From positions 6,898,501 through 6,962,500 of the forward strand of contig NZ_CP012670.1 in NCBI RefSeq assembly GCF_004135735.1: a stretch of DNA of 64,000 bases, read 5' to 3'. The notes under the pieces are model-generated. The model worked only from the letters and a program-made list of their open reading frames with translations. It was not told where the DNA came from and ran no database searches. The position numbers and the translations under genes are program-made. Position 1 is the first letter of the stretch, and each line of letters starts with the position of its first letter. The stretch is from Sorangium cellulosum (GTDB lineage: Bacteria; Myxococcota_A; Polyangia; Polyangiales; Polyangiaceae). Positions 58,499 to 64,000 of the stretch are shown in pieces.

Positions 58499-58514
58499 TG
58501 GCAACGTTCTTGCT
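58499..58514 (+). promoter_or_regulatory. sigma-54-type promoter (-24/-12) for the metalloprotease gene
   Basis: TGGCAACGTTCTTGCT fits TGGCAC-N5-TTGCW with exact GG-to-GC spacing and one mismatch (A for C at the sixth base). Transcription would start near 58525, leaving a leader of about 97 nt before the ATG at 58622. Such promoters need an enhancer-binding ATPase; myxobacteria have many. Confidence 0.65.
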
Positions 58515-58621
58515 TTGAGGCGCAGGCGGCACGGGAGTACCGAACGCGCGCCCGCGCGCGTGTGTTCGCGAAGGGCCGGCTTGTGCGTCGATGTCGACAG
58601 GCAGCTTCCGGAGGATCGTTG

Positions 58622-61600
58622 ATGAATCGAATTTGTAAGCGTGCGGTGCTCCTCGGCGCCGCCGCGCTGACCGTCGTGGGGGCGGGTTGCGCGGAGGAGC
58701 GGGACCCCATCAACAGGTTGCAGAAGGGCGGGCTCCACAAGTCCTTCTTTGTCGGACGTGAGCTGATGGACATCGCCGACGACCCCGAGTTCTACATGCG
58801 GGGCACGGTCATCGACGTCGGGTACGGCGCCGCCCAGAATGGCCTCTTCACGTCCACGTACGCGCAGCCCGTCTCCCGGATCAAGTGGGAGATCACCGAG
58901 CACCAGCTCAACGCCCGGCTCGCCTACGAGCGCATCGAGGGGACCGACGGCAAGGGCAACACCTACAACGGGCTCACCAAGAAGACGACGAACGACGGCC
59001 AGATCGTCGCGAGCTACGCGATCGAGTCGCACTTCGACGTCATCTACGAATACAACCCGACGACCGGCGAGAAGATGAACGTCGTCGTCGAGAACACGAC
59101 CGACAGGCCCTGGTACCAGCGCGAGCACATGCGCGTGGACTGGTCGCGCAACCTCGCCACCGACGCCTACAACTTCGACACGCTCGCGCAGATCGGCATC
59201 TACGGAGGTGTCGAGTACGAGCCGCTCGCTTATTACGTCGCCGACGACGACACCTCCGCGGACCGCCCCGTGTTCGATCCGGAGGGCGGCTACTTCGACG
59301 TGACCACCAAGGCGTTCGCCACGCCCGCGATGCTGGACCTGTCGAGCCTCGGCTGGGGGATCGATCGCTTCCCGGCCTGCATGCTCCCCGGCGACTTCGC
59401 CGGCGGCACCGACCCGTACGGCAACTGCAACCCGGTCGAGATCACGCTCCGCCACTCGTTCAAGAGGGTGGTCGACACCGACTACGAGCCGGTCGATTTC
59501 GACGGCGTCAGGTTCCAGGCGTTCGGCATCTTCAACTTCGACTACCGCTACGGCTACGAGCGCAACTACGGGATGCTGGACAACCAGTGGCGGCGCTTCG
59601 CGGCCCGCTACAACCTCTGGAAGCGCAGCCACTACTACGACGACCCCGAGGCGATGGAGGGGCCGATCGCCTGCGCGACCAAGGAGACGACGGGGGACTC
59701 CGGCGACCCGAACCGCGACGAGGACGACGACGGCACCGCCGACGAGTGCGCCGCGGCCGGCCCGGGCTCGCAGTGCGACATCTTCAAGCAGAAGTGCACG
59801 CTGCCGTACGCGCAGCGCGAGGCCGTCACCATCCCCTGGTACATCGGCGGCGACACGTCGGAGGACCTCTTCGAGGCCACGAACTGGGCCACCGAGGAGT
59901 GGGATCTCGCGATGAAGACGGCGATCCAGACGTCGCGCCTCGTCGAGTGCCGGAAGACGGGCCACCAGGACTGCGACGCCCGGTACCCGATGTGGAAGGG
60001 CCAGCAGGACGACATCGACGAGGCCGTCGCGATCTCGCGCGAGCTGAACGCCTGCCGCCGCGCGAACGGCTGGGACGCGCCGCAGTGCGACGACGCGGCC
60101 AGGGCGGCCGTGGCGGATCTCGCGCAGCGGCGCGGCAACGACCCGGCGACGCTCGCCATCGCCGACGTCGTGACGCAGCCGCCGGTCATCGTGCTCTGCC
60201 ACAACCCGGTCGTCGACGCCGATCACCCCGCCTGCGGCGAGCCCGGGCTCGCCCCGCGGCTCGGCGACCTCCGCTACCACAGCGTCCTCATCATCGACAA
60301 GCCGCAGGCCCCCTCGTCGTGGGGCATCATGGTCGACGGCGACGACCCGATCACGGGCGAGAAGGTGGCCGCCAGCATCAACATCTGGAGCCACGTCACC
60401 GACGTCGCGGCGCAGCAGCTCCTCGATCTCGTCCGCTACATCAACGGCGAGCTGCCGACCTCCGAGATCACCGAGGGCAAGTACGTCCGCGACTGGGCGC
60501 AGGCGAGCCGCCTCTCGGGCGGCGGGAGCGGCCCCACGATGACCAAGGAGGAGGTCACGTCGCGCCTCGCGAGCGCCACGAAGCTCGATCCCGAGGAGTA
60601 CAAGCATCGCATCGCGCAGGGCGTGTCCCCCGAGCTCAAGGCGCTGCTCGAGCCGATGAAGGCGGAGCTCGCCGACATCGCGGTGCGGGCCGACGTCCCC
60701 TCCCCGCAGCAGGCCATCGTCGGCGCGCGCATGCGGGCCGCCCGGGGCAGCCTCGCCGAGGCGGAGCTCATGAACCCGGCGATGCTGAAGCTCGCGGGCA
60801 TCCCCGCCGGCATGCCCGTGGAGGGTCCGCTCGCCGACGCCGCCTCGCCGTTCGCGATGAACAACCCGAAGGTGCAGTCGCAGCTCCGCCGCATGCACGA
60901 GAGCGCGCTCGCCGCGCGCGGCGCCTGCATCCTGCACGAGGCCCCCGAGCCCTCGGCGATGACGGGCCTCGCCGAGGCGCTGCGCGAGAAGTTCCCGGTG
61001 GGCAAGGACGAGACGCCCGCGGCGCGGCAGGCGCGGTACGAGCGGATGTTCAAGTACATCCAGCGCCGTTACCAGTACGCGGTCATCGCGCACGAGATGG
61101 GGCACTCGGTCGGCCTCCGGCACAACTTCGTGAGCACCTACGCCTCGCTGTTCTTCCGGCCCCAGTACTGGCAGCTCCGGACGAGGAACGGGAAGGTCGA
61201 GGCGCCGTGCACCGGCGAGCCGGGCGAGGATCCGGCGGAGTGCGTCGGCCCGCGCTACTTCGACGCGCTGACCGACGAGGAGCAGAAGAACATGATCTGG
61301 ATGTTCCAGCACTCCACGGTCATGGACTACCCGGGCGACGTCTCGCAGGACCTGGTGGGCCTCGGCGTCTACGACTTCGCCGCCGCGCGCTTCTTCTACG
61401 GCGACACGGTGAGCGTCTACGACAACAACAACCGCAACTACCTGGCCGGCGGCAGGATCGGCGGCGGGCTCCTCGCCGCGACCGACTCCTTCGGCGGGCT
61501 GGCGGGCATCAAGTACGGCAGCTACAGCGCGCGCGCCGACAGCGTCACGGACTTCCACTACTCGCAGCTACAATCGCAGTACGACGTCATCCGCGACTGC

Positions 61601-63598
61601 TACGAGGTGTCGCCGACGCCGCCCTCGACCTGGAGCGAGGCGCTCGACGGCAAGTGGCACCCGGTGATGGACGGCGGCATCGTCACCGTCGACGGCGAGA
61701 CGAAGCGCTGCCGCCAGCAGCCGGTCGATTACGTGGGCTGGCGGCACCTGCGCAAGCCGGAGGCGGGCGAGACCTCCCTCGTGGCCTTCCGCGGCGGACC
61801 GGCGGTCGACGAGAAGAGGCGCGTCCGCGTGCCCTACGCGTTCGCGAGCGACAACTGGGCCGACACCGGCAACGTCTCGGTCTTCCGGCACGACAACGGC
61901 GCCGACCCGTACGAGCAGCTCATGTTCCTGATCACCTCCCAGGAGAACAGGCACATCTTCGACAACTTCCGGCGCGGCCGCACGACGTTCAGCGTCCGCG
62001 GCGCGGCGGACCGGTCCTACGGCCGGTACAACGAGAAGCTGCTCGGCATCGCCGGCGGCATCGGGTTCTACGGGACGATCTACCAGGATCTCGCGACGAA
62101 CCAGGGCCTGTCGTTCGACACGCTGTGGCCGCTGCTCATCGACGGGGACCTGGAGGAGAACGTCGTGGCCGCCACGGTGGCCTTCGACCACTTCGCCCGG
62201 CAGCTCGCGCGCCCGGAGGACGGCCCGCACTACCTGCGCAACACGGGCGCCATCGACCCGAACGACCCGTGGTCCGAGTGGCGGGTCCTGCGCTCGGACA
62301 AGGACAGCGACGACTACGGCGCTGGCACCGACTTCGGCGAGCTCGAGGGCACGACCAACAGCCCCGTGCTCGTGCAGATCCCGAACGGCTCGACCGGCTA
62401 CCTGAAGGACATCGGGTTCGGCGGGCACCCGCTCGAGAACGCGAACTCGGACGACAACGGCGACTTCGACACCGACTACACGATCAACGCGGGCAGCTAC
62501 TACGACAAGATCCACACGGCCATCCTGCTCTCCCAGTCGGAGGACCGGTTCGTGAGCAGCTCCCGCCGCGATTTCTACGACGCCCGCTTCCGCGCGGTCG
62601 GCATGGCGGACGTGCTGCCCGAGGGCTACCGCCGCCTGCTCGCCAACGCGCTCACCGGCGATCGCGCGCTCCTCGCGCCGCGCCTCGAGGCCGACGAGAA
62701 CGGCTTCCCGGTGCTCGACGCGGACGCGGAGGATCCGAGCGACCCGCTCGCGAAGGAGTTCCCGGCGCGCCCGATGGGGTGGGTGAGCTGGTGGCCGAAC
62801 GAGGGGCCGAAGGTCTGCTTCCCGAGCAACGGGAGGAACCTCTGCTCGAGCTACCTCGGCGGCGACTTCGACCCGGAGACCGTGCCGCGAACGATCCCCG
62901 TCGATCCGCAGGTCGGCTGGGAGGTCCAGAAGTTCCTGATCGCCTGGACGCTCGCGTACATCCCGGCGAACGGCAAGACGCACTGGCTGGACATGATGCG
63001 CATCTACCGCCTCGGCACCCACTCCGACCCCGGGATCGAGCAGCGCATCGAGTGGCAAGATCCGACGTCCGGGCAGATCTACTACGCCCGCACGTACGGC
63101 ATGGAGTGCCTCTTCGGGACCGGCAAGAACAGGGCCGACTGCCAGGCCTCCGGCGGCAAGTGGGTGCAGAAGGGCATCGCGGCGCGCGTGCTCGAGTACG
63201 CCAACGAGCTCACCGCGAAGGGCTACCAGCTCGATCCGAGGTACGAGGCGCAGCCGGGCATCCCCGAGGACGGGGTCGTCGCGGATCCCGCGTTCACCGC
63301 CGGGTACGGCCCCGGCTTCAACAAGTACGGCCGCGCGATGGTCGTGCACCACCCGGACGGCACCCCGATCGTCAGCCACGACCCCATGATCAAGGACGTG
63401 GACCCGACGACGGGTGGACTGGTGGATGTGCAGCCGTGCGATCAGAACATCGACCCGACCTGCACGCCGCTCACCATCCACAAGAACCACTACGCGTACG
63501 AGCTGAGGAGCTACAAATCGGTGCCGGACTACATGCTCAAGATGATGGCCAGGTTCGGCCTCGCCGATCCGGATCAGCTGGGCGTGTTCCCCGAGTGA
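58622..63598 (+). CDS. giant lipoprotein zinc metalloprotease
   Basis: 1658 residues from the ATG at 58622, eight bases after GGAGG. Lipobox VGAGC (Cys about 22). The catalytic motif HEMGHSVGLRHN at about 824-835 is the HExxHxxGxxH zinc signature of metzincins, preceded by YQYAVIA and followed about 80 residues later by STVMDYP, a Met-turn-like segment. Before it lies a long beta-rich region (about 60-500) with a calcium-like Asp cluster (DPNRDEDDDGTADE). The C-terminal half is largely novel. The protein is probably displayed on the outer membrane. Family otherwise unrecognised; proteins of this size with this motif occur in myxobacteria. A hairpin follows the stop. Confidence 0.85.
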   Translation: MNRICKRAVLLGAAALTVVGAGCAEERDPINRLQKGGLHKSFFVGRELMDIADDPEFYMRGTVIDVGYGAAQNGLFTSTYAQPVSRIKWEITEHQLNARLAYERIEGTDGKGNTYNGLTKKTTNDGQIVASYAIESHFDVIYEYNPTTGEKMNVVVENTTDRPWYQREHMRVDWSRNLATDAYNFDTLAQIGIYGGVEYEPLAYYVADDDTSADRPVFDPEGGYFDVTTKAFATPAMLDLSSLGWGIDRFPACMLPGDFAGGTDPYGNCNPVEITLRHSFKRVVDTDYEPVDFDGVRFQAFGIFNFDYRYGYERNYGMLDNQWRRFAARYNLWKRSHYYDDPEAMEGPIACATKETTGDSGDPNRDEDDDGTADECAAAGPGSQCDIFKQKCTLPYAQREAVTIPWYIGGDTSEDLFEATNWATEEWDLAMKTAIQTSRLVECRKTGHQDCDARYPMWKGQQDDIDEAVAISRELNACRRANGWDAPQCDDAARAAVADLAQRRGNDPATLAIADVVTQPPVIVLCHNPVVDADHPACGEPGLAPRLGDLRYHSVLIIDKPQAPSSWGIMVDGDDPITGEKVAASINIWSHVTDVAAQQLLDLVRYINGELPTSEITEGKYVRDWAQASRLSGGGSGPTMTKEEVTSRLASATKLDPEEYKHRIAQGVSPELKALLEPMKAELADIAVRADVPSPQQAIVGARMRAARGSLAEAELMNPAMLKLAGIPAGMPVEGPLADAASPFAMNNPKVQSQLRRMHESALAARGACILHEAPEPSAMTGLAEALREKFPVGKDETPAARQARYERMFKYIQRRYQYAVIAHEMGHSVGLRHNFVSTYASLFFRPQYWQLRTRNGKVEAPCTGEPGEDPAECVGPRYFDALTDEEQKNMIWMFQHSTVMDYPGDVSQDLVGLGVYDFAAARFFYGDTVSVYDNNNRNYLAGGRIGGGLLAATDSFGGLAGIKYGSYSARADSVTDFHYSQLQSQYDVIRDCYEVSPTPPSTWSEALDGKWHPVMDGGIVTVDGETKRCRQQPVDYVGWRHLRKPEAGETSLVAFRGGPAVDEKRRVRVPYAFASDNWADTGNVSVFRHDNGADPYEQLMFLITSQENRHIFDNFRRGRTTFSVRGAADRSYGRYNEKLLGIAGGIGFYGTIYQDLATNQGLSFDTLWPLLIDGDLEENVVAATVAFDHFARQLARPEDGPHYLRNTGAIDPNDPWSEWRVLRSDKDSDDYGAGTDFGELEGTTNSPVLVQIPNGSTGYLKDIGFGGHPLENANSDDNGDFDTDYTINAGSYYDKIHTAILLSQSEDRFVSSSRRDFYDARFRAVGMADVLPEGYRRLLANALTGDRALLAPRLEADENGFPVLDADAEDPSDPLAKEFPARPMGWVSWWPNEGPKVCFPSNGRNLCSSYLGGDFDPETVPRTIPVDPQVGWEVQKFLIAWTLAYIPANGKTHWLDMMRIYRLGTHSDPGIEQRIEWQDPTSGQIYYARTYGMECLFGTGKNRADCQASGGKWVQKGIAARVLEYANELTAKGYQLDPRYEAQPGIPEDGVVADPAFTAGYGPGFNKYGRAMVVHHPDGTPIVSHDPMIKDVDPTTGGLVDVQPCDQNIDPTCTPLTIHKNHYAYELRSYKSVPDYMLKMMARFGLADPDQLGVFPE

Positions 63599-63616
63599 TC
63601 CGCCCCTCGCCGTGAC

Positions 63617-63637
63617 AGGGCCCCGCGCCGGGGCCCT
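63617..63637 (+). terminator. hairpin after the metalloprotease gene
   Basis: Perfect 9-bp arms AGGGCCCCG and CGGGGCCCT with a three-base loop, 19 bp after the stop. It is followed by a pyrimidine-rich stretch (mostly C and T through about 63714) with no pure T run, so it is a likely but unusual terminator. Confidence 0.6.
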
Positions 63638-63851
63638 CACCCCTCCTTCTCTCGCCTCTCCTTCCCCCTCGCCTCTCTCCTCTCTCCTCCTCTCCTTCCC
63701 CCTCCTCGTGAACGCGCGCGGGCCGCGGCCCGCGCGGCGCGTCCAGCCCGCGGCCGTCGGCCACCGGGTAGAGCTCGCCCCGCCGCCTTTCCAGGTCGCG
63801 CCGGCGCGACGGCGGCATTACCGTTCTCCACGGCGCGGCGCGCGCCATGGC

Positions 63852-64000
63852 ATGGCCCTCTCCCCCGCCCTTCCCACCATCGTTCCGGCGCAGCGCTCGG
63901 ACGCGCGCGCCTTCGCGGCCTACCTCGTCGAGCACATGGCCGAGTCCGGCCGGCAGGGCGTCCCGCACTTCGCCGTCACGACCTCGCTCGTCGCCGAGGA
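63852..64000 (+). CDS. start of a gene running off the window, GNAT-like
   Basis: From the ATG at 63852 an open frame continues to the last base with G or C at nearly every third position, as in true genes here. The first 49 residues (MALSPALPTIVPAQRSD, then AFAAYLVEHMAESGRQG and VPHFAVTTSLVAEE) resemble the start of GNAT acetyltransferases, but this is too little to be sure. An ATG five bases earlier is in another frame and less likely. Confidence 0.6.
   Translation, partial: MALSPALPTIVPAQRSDARAFAAYLVEHMAESGRQGVPHFAVTTSLVAE

Overview
This is a very GC-rich (roughly 70% or more by eye), gene-dense window. It has nearly all the marks of a large-genome myxobacterium, most like the Sorangium/Polyangium group: four eukaryote-like Ser/Thr kinases, many lipoproteins with Pro/Ala-rich linkers, TonB receptors and Omp85-like proteins, a MYXO-CTERM-like C-terminus, a sigma-54-type promoter, Bacteria-style small GTPases and many short tandem repeats between genes. 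Species assignment is inference. No rRNA, tRNA or CRISPR array was seen.

Layout. 1-1619: right part of an IS3-like element (OrfA/OrfB with an A8 slippery run), then a visibly less GC-rich two-gene unit (1617-2791). 2939-6923: a lipoprotein, EgtB-type sulfoxide synthase, a glycosyltransferase and Aat. 7060-14504 (minus): the conserved translation/transcription operon rimP-nusA-ylxR/L7Ae fusion-infB-DUF503-rbfA, insulated upstream by a clear intrinsic terminator (14586-14624) that ends a SerA-type dehydrogenase gene. 17104-21327 (minus): Ser/Thr kinase-FHA protein, a membrane-anchored protein and an Omp85-like barrel. An 11-copy 21-bp repeat separates it from a divergent PEGA-type kinase (22501-24351), which is followed by a TPR-TonB receptor and a lipoprotein. 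28647-32354: large subtilase with FG-GAP-like repeats and a C-terminal sorting-like signal.

33386-41000: a nickel/cobalt transporter, then a tightly packed minus-strand cassette (coiled-coil protein, membrane OmpA-domain protein, Rab-like GTPase, soluble histidine kinase, double-receiver protein) that looks like a signalling module of unknown purpose. A GESH-motif lipoprotein follows. 40314-47549: a divergent metal-handling locus. On the minus strand are MbnP, MbnH and a small lipoprotein; on the plus strand are a TonB receptor and two lipoproteins. mbnP is broken by one missing base in a series of five poly-G runs, which may be a phase-variation switch or a sequencing error.

47656-64000: a kinase, FAD oxidoreductase, methyltransferase, M19 dipeptidase, a SugE/Gdx guanidinium exporter with a guanidine-III riboswitch upstream (53050-53090), PdxJ, an SPW-repeat membrane protein, an RlmL-like rRNA methyltransferase, another kinase, a 1658-residue lipoprotein metalloprotease behind a sigma-54-like promoter, and the start of a last gene running off the end.
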